Part shown: positions 1-8,786 of the stretch, piece by piece
Layout: each line of letters starts with the position of its first letter
Numbering within the stretch: position 1 is the first letter of the stretch
IMG/VR virus record: IMGVR_UViG_3300010153_000040
Location: 1-34,890 of that record
Strand: one strand, 5' to 3'
Source: a virus
DNA: 34,890 nt
Translations under genes and position numbers: made by a program
Notes under the pieces: model-generated
What the model was told of the DNA's origin: nothing
Database searches by the model: none
The model's input: the letters and a program-made list of their open reading frames with translations, nothing else

Positions 1-2
1 AT

Positions 3-2927
3 GATATGTTAAAAGTATTTAAGGATATGCAAGATGAGGGAACTGATTTAGCTGATGTATTAACATTTATGGATGTTAGACAAGTAGCTGCTTTTGGTAC
101 TATGTTAGAAGGAGCTGATGACATACAAGCTTTAGTAGAGGAGTTAGAAAATGCTGATGGAGCTGGTCAAAGAATGGCTGATACTGTGGGAGATACCTTA
201 CAAGGAAGTATATTGAAAGTGAAGTCAGCTTTTCAAGGATTATCTATAGCTATAGTTAAACAGTTTGGAGACTCTTTGAAGAAAACTCTTGTTAGTTTAG
301 CTAAATGGTTAAATAAAATTGTTACCACAGATGGATATTTAGAAAAAATAGGTAAAAGGATATCATTTGTAACTAAACTTATATTAGCTTATGTAATAGG
401 AGCTAAAAGCGCTGTTCTTTGGACTAAGTTTATGGGCTCGTCATTTGTAACCGCTACAAAAAATGCAGGCTTTTTTGTTACAGCTCTTGGTTATGTTAAA
501 GGAGCTTTAGTTGCATTAAGAGGAGCTTTAGCATCAACAGGTATAGGTCTTTTGATTATTGGGTTAACTGATTTATACACATCTCTAACATCTACATCTG
601 CAGCGGCTGGAGGTCTTACAGATGATGTTGGTAATATGACAGAATCTATGAAGCCTTACTTAAAAGAAATTAAACAAGTAGAGCAGGCTGAGGAACAATT
701 AATAAAGAGTAGAAAAGATATGGCTAAACTTCTAGATAAAGAAGGGAAGCTGTTAGATAACACAGAGAGAAACCAAATTAAACTTTCTAGAGCTAGGGAA
801 AAGGAAGCTACTCATATTAAAACATTAAACAAATTTCTAAAGCAACATGGAAAAGAACAAATAAAAATTAAAGACAATAATGATGATATTACTGATAGTA
901 TATCTGGCTTAGTAGGAGCAATGAGAGACCAAATGCTTTTTGAAGTTTACACAAAACAACAGGGAACTATACTGGAGAGAGCTGTATCTGTTGAGATGCT
1001 TTTAGAAGATTTCCAATCTCAATATTGGAAATCAAAAGATTTTGATGAGGACACTCTACTTTCAACGATTAATAAATTAAAAGAATACAGAGGAAGTGTT
1101 GGAGATGTTAGTGGGGGTCTGATAGATTGGTTTACTGGCATGTTTGGGAACGCTAATTACGCTAGAGAAACTTTTGACATGTGGGATAATTGGATTGAAG
1201 ATAGAGGATTAACTTATGATGAAATTATAAAAATATTGGGGTCTGCTGATTATATAGGAGACCAAGAAAAATCGTTAGAGGACGCAGTAACTAGGATTGG
1301 GAAGAAGATGAGTACAGACTTTTCATTTTCAGATATATTCCCTGAAGCTGGCTCTGATGATGATGATGATGATAGCCCTGAAAGTAAAAACGCTATTAAT
1401 ACTCAGCAGGTTATAATGAGTAGGTATCTTAATAAGTTTTATGCGGAAGGTGTAACAAATGAGGAGGATTATAGGTTAGGATTGTTAAAGGCTCAAAAGA
1501 AGGGGCTTAACGCATATATAGAGCAAGAGACAGATGTGGGAGCAAAAAACAAAGCTAATGTTCAGTTAATGAAACTACAGAAGCAAATAGATGATGAAGT
1601 ATATAAACAACTATTAACTTCAATAGAAAGAGAGAGGGCGACCAAAAAAGAAGATGCTGAACTAGCTGTTCTTAATGGCACAGCTCAAAGCACAGGCTTA
1701 TACGATGTGTTAAATAAAATTGATGAAGAGCAGAATAAGAAAGTGTTAAAAGCTACTGAGAATGCTGGGAAGGATGAATCAGCTATACAATCTAAAATCA
1801 ATGAACAAAGTATAATAAAGAAACGAAATAATTTTAAGAAAGCTGAAAGAGTGGCTAGTGAAGCTTATGAGAAAGCTAAACTTGCTTTAGAGTTATCTTA
1901 CGCTAATGAAGAAATATCAAAAATGGAGCGTGATGCTAGAATACTAGCTTTAGAGGCGGAGTTTCTTGCAAATATGGCTGCTTTATACGCAAAATACGGT
2001 CAAGCTCATGTTGATATTGATAATGATATTACAGAGAACACTATCGCTACAAAAGAACAACAAAAAGCAGCTTTAAGAGAATATATAGGTGCTTTAGGGG
2101 ATTTAGGTGGATTTATGCAAGATGTAGCTGGAGAGGAGGAGAAAATGAATGGTATTAGAAAAGCTGGTATAATAATAACCGAAGCTGCAGCTGGAGCAGA
2201 AAAGATAATGGCTCTAATGACTACTCTTAGCACATTAGCTACTAAAGCTGATATAGCTCTTGCTCCCGCTAAAGTGGCTACTGATGGAGCTAAAACAGGC
2301 TCTACTCTAGCTTTAGCTGGAGCTACCTTTTTGAAATCTATAGCTGATGGTATAAAAGGATTGCCTTGGTGGGCTCAAATAATTGGATTAATAGCGATTG
2401 TAGCAATGATTAAGAAGGTTAAAAAGAATATATCAGCTTCATTTCAAACTCCTGACTCTGGTGGTGGGGGGGATATTAGCTCTGACTCTGGAGGTGGTAG
2501 TAGTGGAGGAGGAGGGGGAATGATGTCTTTAATGACTTTTGGTGGAAGGCATCAAACTGTTGGAGAGGTTGATAGTTATGCTGATGGAGGTATGGTACAT
2601 GGTAAGTCTCATGCTCAAGGTGGAGAGAAGTTTGCTGTAGGTGGTAGAGTAGTTGAATTAGAGGGAGGAGAGGCTGTTATAAACAAAAGAAGTACAGCAA
2701 TGTTTAGAAGTCAATTATCAGCTATGAACACTGCTGGAGGAGGAGCTAGGTTTGCTGATGGAGGTATAGCAAATATTCCTTCATTTTCTCAAACACAATT
2801 CCAAGTTGATGGACAGAGGGGATTACAGGGAGCTATAGGACAAAAATCTAAAGTGGTTGTGGTAGAGTCAGATATAACTCAATCTCAAAATACAGTTACT
2901 ACTATTGAATCTGAAGCAAGTTTTTAA
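3..2927 (+). CDS. Tail tape measure protein (5' truncated by window edge)
   Basis: This is the C-terminal part of the tape measure protein, which fixes tail length and helps deliver DNA. The reading frame is open to the left edge, so the ATG at 6 is not the real start. The first 85 or so residues (ADVLTFMDVRQ, then MLEGADDIQ and QRMADTVGDTLQG) look like the end of a TP901-type tape measure core. A long hydrophobic stretch at about residues 120-195 and another at 765-805 are typical. A charged, coiled-coil-like region follows the first, and a run of six Asp sits near residue 451. The C-terminus has Gly-rich linkers and ADGGMVHGKSHAQGGE, ending in a VELEGGEAVINKRS segment that I associate with Bacteroidetes phage tape measures. 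What is missing is probably several hundred N-terminal residues. Identification as a tape measure is strong; the domain boundaries are inferred. Confidence 0.88.
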   Translation, partial: DMLKVFKDMQDEGTDLADVLTFMDVRQVAAFGTMLEGADDIQALVEELENADGAGQRMADTVGDTLQGSILKVKSAFQGLSIAIVKQFGDSLKKTLVSLAKWLNKIVTTDGYLEKIGKRISFVTKLILAYVIGAKSAVLWTKFMGSSFVTATKNAGFFVTALGYVKGALVALRGALASTGIGLLIIGLTDLYTSLTSTSAAAGGLTDDVGNMTESMKPYLKEIKQVEQAEEQLIKSRKDMAKLLDKEGKLLDNTERNQIKLSRAREKEATHIKTLNKFLKQHGKEQIKIKDNNDDITDSISGLVGAMRDQMLFEVYTKQQGTILERAVSVEMLLEDFQSQYWKSKDFDEDTLLSTINKLKEYRGSVGDVSGGLIDWFTGMFGNANYARETFDMWDNWIEDRGLTYDEIIKILGSADYIGDQEKSLEDAVTRIGKKMSTDFSFSDIFPEAGSDDDDDDSPESKNAINTQQVIMSRYLNKFYAEGVTNEEDYRLGLLKAQKKGLNAYIEQETDVGAKNKANVQLMKLQKQIDDEVYKQLLTSIERERATKKEDAELAVLNGTAQSTGLYDVLNKIDEEQNKKVLKATENAGKDESAIQSKINEQSIIKKRNNFKKAERVASEAYEKAKLALELSYANEEISKMERDARILALEAEFLANMAALYAKYGQAHVDIDNDITENTIATKEQQKAALREYIGALGDLGGFMQDVAGEEEKMNGIRKAGIIITEAAAGAEKIMALMTTLSTLATKADIALAPAKVATDGAKTGSTLALAGATFLKSIADGIKGLPWWAQIIGLIAIVAMIKKVKKNISASFQTPDSGGGGDISSDSGGGSSGGGGGMMSLMTFGGRHQTVGEVDSYADGGMVHGKSHAQGGEKFAVGGRVVELEGGEAVINKRSTAMFRSQLSAMNTAGGGARFADGGIANIPSFSQTQFQVDGQRGLQGAIGQKSKVVVVESDITQSQNTVTTIESEASF

Positions 2928-2930
2928 GAT

Positions 2931-3131
2931 ATGTTTGTTAATAAAAAAGTTAAACAAGAAAGATTAGATACCTGTAAAAGCTGTAGTTTTTACAGAAATT
3001 TTTTAATGTTAAAAAAACCTAAGTGGGAATGGGGAGCAAGATGTGGTAAATGTAGTTGTTTCTTAGATGCAAAAACAACTCTTACTAAAGATTTTTACGG
3101 AGAATGCCCTTTAGGTAAATGGAAAGAGTAA
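2931..3131 (+). CDS. Small Cys-rich zinc-ribbon-like phage protein
   Basis: This 66-residue protein has a CKSC pair near the N-terminus, a CGKCSC cluster in the middle and a final ECPLGKW. Such four-to-six cysteine proteins ending in CPLGKW are common as uncharacterised genes in marine phages. Zinc binding is an inference from the cysteine spacing. It begins three bases after the tape measure stop and overlaps the next gene by 13 bases, so it belongs to the same transcript. No function is known to me. Confidence 0.75.
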   Translation: MFVNKKVKQERLDTCKSCSFYRNFLMLKKPKWEWGARCGKCSCFLDAKTTLTKDFYGECPLGKWKE

Positions 3132-3409
3132 TTAATAACTTAAATACAGTTGAAACTGTTGATAATATGAGTGTAGAATTAGTAGCTGAAAAAATTAAGG
3201 GAGATAAAAGAAAGGAAATAATGGAGAATATTATTAGAAACAAAGAACATATGGATTCTAAAGAAGTATATCATCCTACAAGTTTACCATTTTTATTCTC
3301 TGAATGGCATAGACATTTTCCAAACATTAAACAATCTATTGGGTGTATAGGGTGTAGGAAAGCTGTGGTTAAATTTTGGACTCAGGTATATAATTATTGG
3401 GAAGAATAA
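3119..3409 (+). CDS. Hypothetical protein with CxxC motif
   Basis: This 96-residue protein is not recognised. The N-terminal half is charged (KIKGDKRKEIMENIIRNKEH). The C-terminal half has aromatic residues and a CIGCRKAV motif, a possible metal- or disulfide-forming pair. It overlaps the preceding gene by 13 bases and is separated from the next by one base, so it is co-translated with them. Its place between tape measure and head protease suggests a virion-assembly or accessory role, but nothing in the sequence proves that. Confidence 0.65.
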   Translation: MERVINNLNTVETVDNMSVELVAEKIKGDKRKEIMENIIRNKEHMDSKEVYHPTSLPFLFSEWHRHFPNIKQSIGCIGCRKAVVKFWTQVYNYWEE

Positions 3410-3410
3410 T

Positions 3411-3731
3411 ATGGCTCAAAGAGAAAATAAGGTAGATATAATAACAGAGTATATTGATTTATTATATCATGAGTTACAAACAAGGTTTGGGGAAGAGCCT
3501 CAAATAAAAGATATGTTATCTCATTTAATTGAGAGAGGAATGATAGAGCCAAAGAGGCTAAGGAATTATATGGTAATTAAAGATTTTGACAGTTTACTTG
3601 TTACTAATGAAGGTAACAGAACTCATAGTTTTATAGACTTATCAATAAAATATGATATAACTGAGAGGACAGCTCAGAACATAGTTTATAAGGAGAGAAA
3701 TAAGTCAGTGTTAAAACGAAATGTTCGTTAA
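3411..3731 (+). CDS. Predicted helix-turn-helix protein upstream of the capsid operon
   Basis: This 106-residue basic protein ends in a segment (about residues 76-99: FIDLSIKYDITERTAQNIVY) that reads as a helix-turn-helix. IDLSIKYDI would be the first helix and ERTAQNIVYKE the recognition helix, similar in feel to Mor-type or sigma region 4 HTHs. The N-terminal half is helical (IITEYIDLLYHELQTRFG). It is the last gene before the promoter at 3750-3784 that drives the protease and capsid genes, so a role as regulator of late transcription is a reasonable guess. DNA binding is inferred only. Confidence 0.6.
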   Translation: MAQRENKVDIITEYIDLLYHELQTRFGEEPQIKDMLSHLIERGMIEPKRLRNYMVIKDFDSLLVTNEGNRTHSFIDLSIKYDITERTAQNIVYKERNKSVLKRNVR

Positions 3732-3749
3732 AAATCTTTTTTCCATTTT

Positions 3750-3784
3750 TTTCGTAAATGTAATGTTAATTAAAATTATTTTTG
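3750..3784 (+). promoter_or_regulatory. Late-type promoter TTTCGT-N21-TATTTTTG before the head protease
   Basis: TTTCGT at 3750-3755 is followed after exactly 21 bases by TATTTTTG at 3777-3784, a match to the Bacteroidetes -7 box TAnnTTTG. The start codon follows the -7 box by only four bases, so the transcript would be leaderless or nearly so. The same pair with the same 21-base gap occurs at 24397-24431 and 26338-26372. Confidence 0.6.
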
Positions 3785-3788
3785 TAAA

Positions 3789-4784
3789 ATGAATAATAAT
3801 AAACAAAGTTGGTATTCAATAAACGCAAAACAAACTGATGGGTTTGTGGATGTTTACTTATATGACGAAGTTGGAAGCTATGGAGTGTCAGCTAAAGATT
3901 TTGTTAATGATATAAAATTATTAAAAGGTAAAGATATTTATCTTCATATTAATTGTGTTGGAGGAGAGGTGTTTGATGGCATGGCTATATATAACACTCT
4001 TAAAAAATATAAAGGAAAGGTTATAGCTTATGTAGAAGGTATAGCTGCAAGTATGGGTAGCATTATTCCCTTAGCCGCTGATGAGATTATAATGTCAGAG
4101 AACTCTTTATATATGATACATAATGCTTGGGGTGGGGCAATGGGAGAAGCAAAGGATATGAGAAAGACAGCAACCCTGCTAGACAAGTTAAGTTCTGAAA
4201 TAGCTAATATATATTCAAAGAAAACAGGTTTGCCGTTATCTCAAATTGAGGAAATGATGGATGAGGAGACTTGGTTTAATTCAGAAGAAGCTTTGCAATA
4301 CGGATTTATTGATAGGATTTCTGATGCTGTGATGGTTGCAGCTAAGTACGACATTACTAAATTTAAAAATAAAACCCAAAAAGAAATCGTAAATCAATTA
4401 AATAATAACAAAAAAAGTAAGACAATGACAGAAGAATTAAAATCATGGTTTGGTACTAAAGTTGAAGAAATTGTTGCTGCAGTAAAGGGCGGAGTTGATA
4501 AAACAGAAGTATCAGAAGTAAATGTTATTTTGGCTGATAATGAAGAAATCTCTAACAAGCTTTCTGAATTAGAATCCGAAGTAGTAGAAGTTAATACTTT
4601 ATCAGAAGCTAAAGACAATGAAATTACAGAGTTGAAAGCTGAAGTAGAGAGATTGACAAGTAAAGCTAACGCTAAAGGAACTGAAATCACAACTGATTCA
4701 GACCCTGAAGTAGTAGAAGTTACAGAGGTAGAGAGTGGCGATGCTGCATTTTTCAATAAAATGTTAGCGAAAATTAATATATAA
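3789..4784 (+). CDS. Head maturation protease, ClpP type, with scaffold-like C-terminus
   Basis: This is a serine protease of the ClpP/S49-like prohead protease class, which processes capsid and scaffold proteins during head maturation. The N-terminal 190 residues carry the fold: NCVGGEVFDGMAIYNTL, then GIAASMGS with nucleophile Ser88, then MIHNAWG with His111, and Asp132 as the likely third catalytic residue. Residues 210-331 are acidic and coiled-coil-like, with repeated SELESEVVEV and ITELKAEVERL patterns. That looks like an internal scaffolding domain fused to the protease. The major capsid gene follows 23 bases later, the standard order. The start is the ATG directly after the late-type promoter. 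Confidence 0.9.
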   Translation: MNNNKQSWYSINAKQTDGFVDVYLYDEVGSYGVSAKDFVNDIKLLKGKDIYLHINCVGGEVFDGMAIYNTLKKYKGKVIAYVEGIAASMGSIIPLAADEIIMSENSLYMIHNAWGGAMGEAKDMRKTATLLDKLSSEIANIYSKKTGLPLSQIEEMMDEETWFNSEEALQYGFIDRISDAVMVAAKYDITKFKNKTQKEIVNQLNNNKKSKTMTEELKSWFGTKVEEIVAAVKGGVDKTEVSEVNVILADNEEISNKLSELESEVVEVNTLSEAKDNEITELKAEVERLTSKANAKGTEITTDSDPEVVEVTEVESGDAAFFNKMLAKINI

Positions 4785-4807
4785 TAATAATTTAAAATAA
4801 TAAAAAA

Positions 4808-5908
4808 ATGGCAAATGTAGCATTAGACGGAATGGGAGCAGGGTATCAAGGTACTTACGCTTCAAAAATTCTTTTAGAACCTATGTTTCACTCTGACAGT
4901 ATTAGTGGTAATTACACTATATACCCATCTGTGAAATATAAACAAAATATAACAATGGCTCCTGCGTTAAGAGGTATTACAGCAGTAAACGAAGGTTGTG
5001 GGGCAAACGCAGGTTGCGACCCTGCAGGATTTTCAGTTACAAAGAAAACAATTACAGTAGAAAATGTTTCTGTAAAACAAGAACAATGTTGGACAGAGTT
5101 TAAAGACCAAATTATTGTAGAGTCTTACAAGAATGGTATCAGTATGCCTGACTTATCAGGAACTCAATTAGCTGATGTTATCATCAACAGAGTAAGAAAT
5201 GGTATCATGAATGATATGAGTAGAAATATTTGGGCAGGAATGACAGCTACTGCAGTAGCAGACTGTACTTACGAATCAATGGGAGAAGGACTTTGGGATA
5301 AATTAGGAGCAGATGCTAATTTCGCTCACGCAGGTTCTTTACAAAGAGTAACAGGTAGTGGAGTAGCAGCAGACTATAATGTGGTATCAGCAAGAATACC
5401 TAGTGCAGACGCAGCTACAGTATTAGGACAAGCGTTTGAAGGAGCTCCTTCTGAACTACAACAATTAGAAGCGGGTAGAAAGAGAATGTTTATGACTCCA
5501 AATATTTACAATGCTTGGTATGCTTCTTTAACAGCGGTTGCGACAGCTGGTTCAGTTGATTATGGACACTCAGAAGCACAAACAGGAAAAGGTAGATTAT
5601 ACTTTAGAGGAATTGAGTGTGTGCCTTTATATACTTGGGATGAGGCTTTAACTGCAAGAACAGGAGCAGACAAGCCTGATATTTTTAGTGTACTTGACTC
5701 TGCAGCAGCAGGATTTGACGCTAAAAACGGAGTTATATATGCGTCAATAGACAATTTATTTATTGGAACAGATGTTAATGCTCCTGAAAATGAATTAAAA
5801 ATGTTCTATGATGAAGTTACTGATAAGATGTATATTCGCTCTTACTTCACTATGGGCTTCCAGTATGGTTGGAGTTCATTAGTATATGGAGCTTGTCTTA
5901 CTTCTTAA
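4808..5908 (+). CDS. Major capsid protein
   Basis: This 366-residue protein is called major capsid protein from its place immediately downstream of the head protease, its size, and its character: small, well-spread hydrophobic residues, few Lys-rich runs and compositionally even. It contains several Cys residues, including EGCGANAGCD at about 59-68 and CTYESMGEG. A gene of this type ending in YFTMGFQYGWSSLVYGA is what I recall from Bacteroidetes phages with a fused ClpP scaffold. Codons are richer in GCA and GCG than in many neighbours, in keeping with high expression. No N-terminal delta domain is evident, consistent with the scaffold being on the protease. Confidence 0.85.
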   Translation: MANVALDGMGAGYQGTYASKILLEPMFHSDSISGNYTIYPSVKYKQNITMAPALRGITAVNEGCGANAGCDPAGFSVTKKTITVENVSVKQEQCWTEFKDQIIVESYKNGISMPDLSGTQLADVIINRVRNGIMNDMSRNIWAGMTATAVADCTYESMGEGLWDKLGADANFAHAGSLQRVTGSGVAADYNVVSARIPSADAATVLGQAFEGAPSELQQLEAGRKRMFMTPNIYNAWYASLTAVATAGSVDYGHSEAQTGKGRLYFRGIECVPLYTWDEALTARTGADKPDIFSVLDSAAAGFDAKNGVIYASIDNLFIGTDVNAPENELKMFYDEVTDKMYIRSYFTMGFQYGWSSLVYGACLTS

Positions 5909-5938
5909 TTAATTATTAACTTTAAAAAATAAAATAAA

Positions 5939-6550
5939 ATGGGATTAACAACAGGATTATCAATAACATGCCCTGATTTACAAAGAACAGGTGGTATATC
6001 ACAAATATTTCTAAGAACTTGGGATTCTACTGATATAATAACTTTTGCAACAACAGCTGGCTCAAATCACGCTATATCAAGTATTAAAAAAGGAGCTTCT
6101 GATGCAGATTGGTTAATGTATGAATTTAAGGATGAAACTCCTACATTAAATGTAACAGCTTCAAAAGAGAATGGTTCAACATCTTTTGAGTGTGTTTTAT
6201 CTTTCTACATACCAAGAATGAGCAGCGCTAAATATGGTGTTCTACAAGAAATGCTAAGTACTTGTATGATGGGGTTAGTTGTAGATACAAATGACAAGGT
6301 TTATGTTATTGGAGCGAGTAATAAATACTCTGTAGGAGCACCAGCTTCAGGTACAGGAGCTTCTACTGCTCAGATAGCAAGAAGTCAGACTTACTTAAAC
6401 CTTACTTCAATGGAAGGTCAAACAGGAGGTGCTTATTCTGAGGAAAATGGAATTACAGTAGTTTTAACAGCTAGACAGTTTGAGTTACCGAGATTATACT
6501 CTGGTACTTTAACTCCAGACTTAGCTGCTTTAACAGCTACAACTGACTAA
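5939..6550 (+). CDS. Probable major tail tube protein
   Basis: This 203-residue protein is likely an abundant virion protein. It begins GLTTGLSITCPDLQRTGGISQIFLRTW and contains YEFKDETPTLNVTASKENGSTSFECVL. These match my memory of tail tube proteins in Bacteroidetes phages: mostly beta structure with a central Glu-Asn-Gly-Ser turn before a strand. It lies just after the capsid gene and before a strong terminator, so it shares the capsid transcript. A head decoration protein is the main alternative. Confidence 0.6.
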   Translation: MGLTTGLSITCPDLQRTGGISQIFLRTWDSTDIITFATTAGSNHAISSIKKGASDADWLMYEFKDETPTLNVTASKENGSTSFECVLSFYIPRMSSAKYGVLQEMLSTCMMGLVVDTNDKVYVIGASNKYSVGAPASGTGASTAQIARSQTYLNLTSMEGQTGGAYSEENGITVVLTARQFELPRLYSGTLTPDLAALTATTD

Positions 6551-6568
6551 TATTTATAAGAATGATAA

Positions 6569-6601
6569 AAGGGGGTGTAAAAACCCCCTTATATCTTTTT
6601 T
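6569..6601 (+). terminator. Rho-independent terminator after the capsid/tail tube operon
   Basis: AAGGGGGT (6569-6576) pairs with ACCCCCTT (6583-6590) around a six-base loop. ATATCTTTTTT follows and supplies a U-tract. It would separate the highly expressed capsid and tail tube genes from the portal cluster. Confidence 0.85.
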
Positions 6602-6664
6602 ATTTATATGTGTGATTGTGAAAATAATGTTGTAGATTTACAGCAAATAAAAATATATACTATT

Positions 6665-6916
6665 ATGGCAAAATACAAAGCTCTAGTTGAGTATCAACAA
6701 ATAAGATATGGAGGCGGCAATATAACTTCAATAAATGAAGGTAATACTCAGGAAGAATTAGCTTTTATATATGAAGTTTTAGGATTAACAAAACTTGTTG
6801 AGAAAACAGAAAAAACTAATAAAACTACTAAAACAGATGCTAAAAAAGTCAGCAAAGTCAAAGAAACAAACGAGTCCGAAAAAGAGTCAGGTAACGAAGA
6901 AAAAGACAAAGAGTAA
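6665..6916 (+). CDS. Small virion-cluster protein preceding portal
   Basis: This 83-residue protein starts MAKYKALVEYQQIRYGG and ends in a Lys/Glu-rich tail. The N-terminal 45 residues look like a compact domain and the rest a disordered charged tail. An upstream in-frame ATG at 6608 would add 19 residues, but the MAKYKAL start follows an A-rich leader and reads like a natural N-terminus, so it was chosen. The 3' end overlaps the portal gene by about 80 bases in a different frame, and both frames there encode Lys-rich sequence. The function is unknown; its position suggests a head or neck component. Confidence 0.55.
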   Translation: MAKYKALVEYQQIRYGGGNITSINEGNTQEELAFIYEVLGLTKLVEKTEKTNKTTKTDAKKVSKVKETNESEKESGNEEKDKE

Positions 6917-8174
6917 TACTTTTGAGTTTGGCGTATTTGATTTAGTGACTCCTCCTAATGTGGTGGAGCCTCTAGATTTAAACAGGATAAATACTAAGTT
7001 TATTCCTTTTGGAAAAGATAATTTATTTCCTCAATACCTAGCAGAACTTAAAAGAAAATCATCTACTCACAGGTCTGTGTTAGCTCAGAAAGTTGTGTTT
7101 ACAGCTGGAGCTAAATTCGTTTGTAAAGATGACGCTACAAGAGATTTTATTAAAGATGTAAACGCTGATGGAGAATCATTGAGAGATGTATTCAAAAAAT
7201 TAGCAGATGACTACTATACATTTGGTAACGCTTATATAGAGGGTGTTTTATATGATGGGGGTATAAATCTTTATCATGTAGACGCTACTACAGTTAGAAT
7301 GTCTAAAAACAAAAAAGATGTCTATGTGCATCCTGATTGGAAAAACTATAGAAGTCAAGATGAAAAAATACAAAAAATAGCTCTATACCCTAGAGTAACA
7401 TCAAGTAGATTTGTAATGCAGTTCAAAGATTACGAGCCTACTTTTAGTTTTTATGGACTACCTGATTATGTTGCTGGACTAGAACATATATCGGTAGATT
7501 ATGAAATAGGACTATGGAATAACACACAATTCCAAAATGGATTCCAGCCTTCAGCTATCGTTGAGATAAATGGAGATATGGGAGAGGAAGAAGCTAAAAA
7601 ATTAGTTACAGAAGCTCAAAAGAAATTTTGCGGACAGGGTAATAATGGTAAAATTATGTTTATCGTTAAGAATGGAGATACAGCAAATGCTAATGTTCAG
7701 ATATTAAAAGATGATAGAGATGGTAGTTGGATGGAGCTTCAACAAATTACAGACCAAAATATAATTACCGCTCATAGATGGCAACCATCTTTAAGTGGTA
7801 TCGTTAGTTCCGGTAAGATGAATAATACAGGAAGTGAAATTAGAATATCTTATGACTTAGTTATGACTACTGTTATTAAAGAAACTACAGATTTATTACT
7901 AACAGGTATTCACAAACTACTATATCATGAAATGGGATTTGACCCTAAGAACTTAAAGATACATTACGAGCCGCCAGTTTCTTACGCTAATGATGTAGAT
8001 ATTAAACAAGTGTTAACTATAAACGAACAGAGAGCTTTATTAGATGAAGATTTTGATATGTTAGATGATGGAGATATGTTTGTTTCGGATAGAGAGGTTA
8101 TAGTGGTAGAAAAAGATGATGATGGAGATGGGGAGGTTGACGAAAGAAAAGAAACAACTATAGAACAAAATTAA
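6837..8174 (+). CDS. Portal protein
   Basis: This protein of about 445 residues is assigned as the portal, the dodecameric ring at the head vertex through which DNA is packaged. Support is its size, its place next to a connector-like gene, and portal-like segments: INTKFIPFGKDNLFPQYLAEL near the N-terminus, YTFGNAYIEGVLYDGG, YHVDATTVRM, and a C-terminal acidic tail. The open frame extends to a TTG at 6795, but the first ATG is at 6837 with an A-rich leader. The N-terminal 30 residues are very Lys-rich and overlap the upstream gene. The portal is encoded downstream of the capsid gene here, the reverse of the common terminase-portal-protease-capsid order. Confidence 0.82.
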   Translation: MLKKSAKSKKQTSPKKSQVTKKKTKSNTFEFGVFDLVTPPNVVEPLDLNRINTKFIPFGKDNLFPQYLAELKRKSSTHRSVLAQKVVFTAGAKFVCKDDATRDFIKDVNADGESLRDVFKKLADDYYTFGNAYIEGVLYDGGINLYHVDATTVRMSKNKKDVYVHPDWKNYRSQDEKIQKIALYPRVTSSRFVMQFKDYEPTFSFYGLPDYVAGLEHISVDYEIGLWNNTQFQNGFQPSAIVEINGDMGEEEAKKLVTEAQKKFCGQGNNGKIMFIVKNGDTANANVQILKDDRDGSWMELQQITDQNIITAHRWQPSLSGIVSSGKMNNTGSEIRISYDLVMTTVIKETTDLLLTGIHKLLYHEMGFDPKNLKIHYEPPVSYANDVDIKQVLTINEQRALLDEDFDMLDDGDMFVSDREVIVVEKDDDGDGEVDERKETTIEQN

Positions 8175-8175
8175 T

Positions 8176-8775
8176 ATGGCGAATTTAAGACAATATAAAT
8201 CACTTATAACAGCAGCTGAAGTAATTAGCAAGTCTTTTACTAACGCTAATACCGACCCTTATTTAATTAGTGATAATAATTTAATTATCACTGAGCTAGC
8301 TCATGTAAAAGATAAATTAGGTGTTAAGTTTTATGGGGAATTAAAAGAACAAAATGACGGGGGAACATTAACAACTGCTAATCAAACATTTCTAACAGAC
8401 TATCTTTTAGATACTTTAGCTTGGTTTACTAGATTTGAAATTATAAATGAGATTCAAATGAATAGCACAAGCATGGGTGTTGTTACAAGTATGGATGAAT
8501 TTAGTCATGTTGTAAATCCTGATGAGCTAAATGTCTATAAACAAGACACTTACAGAAAGGGAGAAATATTTTTAGAGGACGCTATAGAGTATCTTAATGA
8601 CTCAGACCAAGATGGAGATTTCCCTACTTATGAATCTAATAAACCATGCAGAACAGGTGTTTGGAAAAATCATGGAATTATAATGTATGATAGTATTTAT
8701 GATAGACGCAGAAATTGTTGTGGAGATTATAATTGTAATTATGGTTGTGATTATTATGAAGGTTATTATTATTAA
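8176..8775 (+). CDS. Head-tail connector-like protein (DUF6712-like)
   Basis: This 199-residue protein starts two bases after the portal stop. Its body (residues 1-170) resembles the connector proteins found after portals in Bacteroidetes phages: helical, with FTDANTDP-like and LGVKFYGEL segments and a long helix around FLTDYLLDTLAWFTRFEIINEI. The last 25 residues are very unusual, RRRNCCGDYNCNYGCDYYEGYYY, rich in Cys and Tyr. That tail may form disulfides or bind metal or a partner. The family assignment is from memory and moderately sure. Confidence 0.65.
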   Translation: MANLRQYKSLITAAEVISKSFTNANTDPYLISDNNLIITELAHVKDKLGVKFYGELKEQNDGGTLTTANQTFLTDYLLDTLAWFTRFEIINEIQMNSTSMGVVTSMDEFSHVVNPDELNVYKQDTYRKGEIFLEDAIEYLNDSDQDGDFPTYESNKPCRTGVWKNHGIIMYDSIYDRRRNCCGDYNCNYGCDYYEGYYY

Positions 8776-8786
8776 AAATTAAAATT

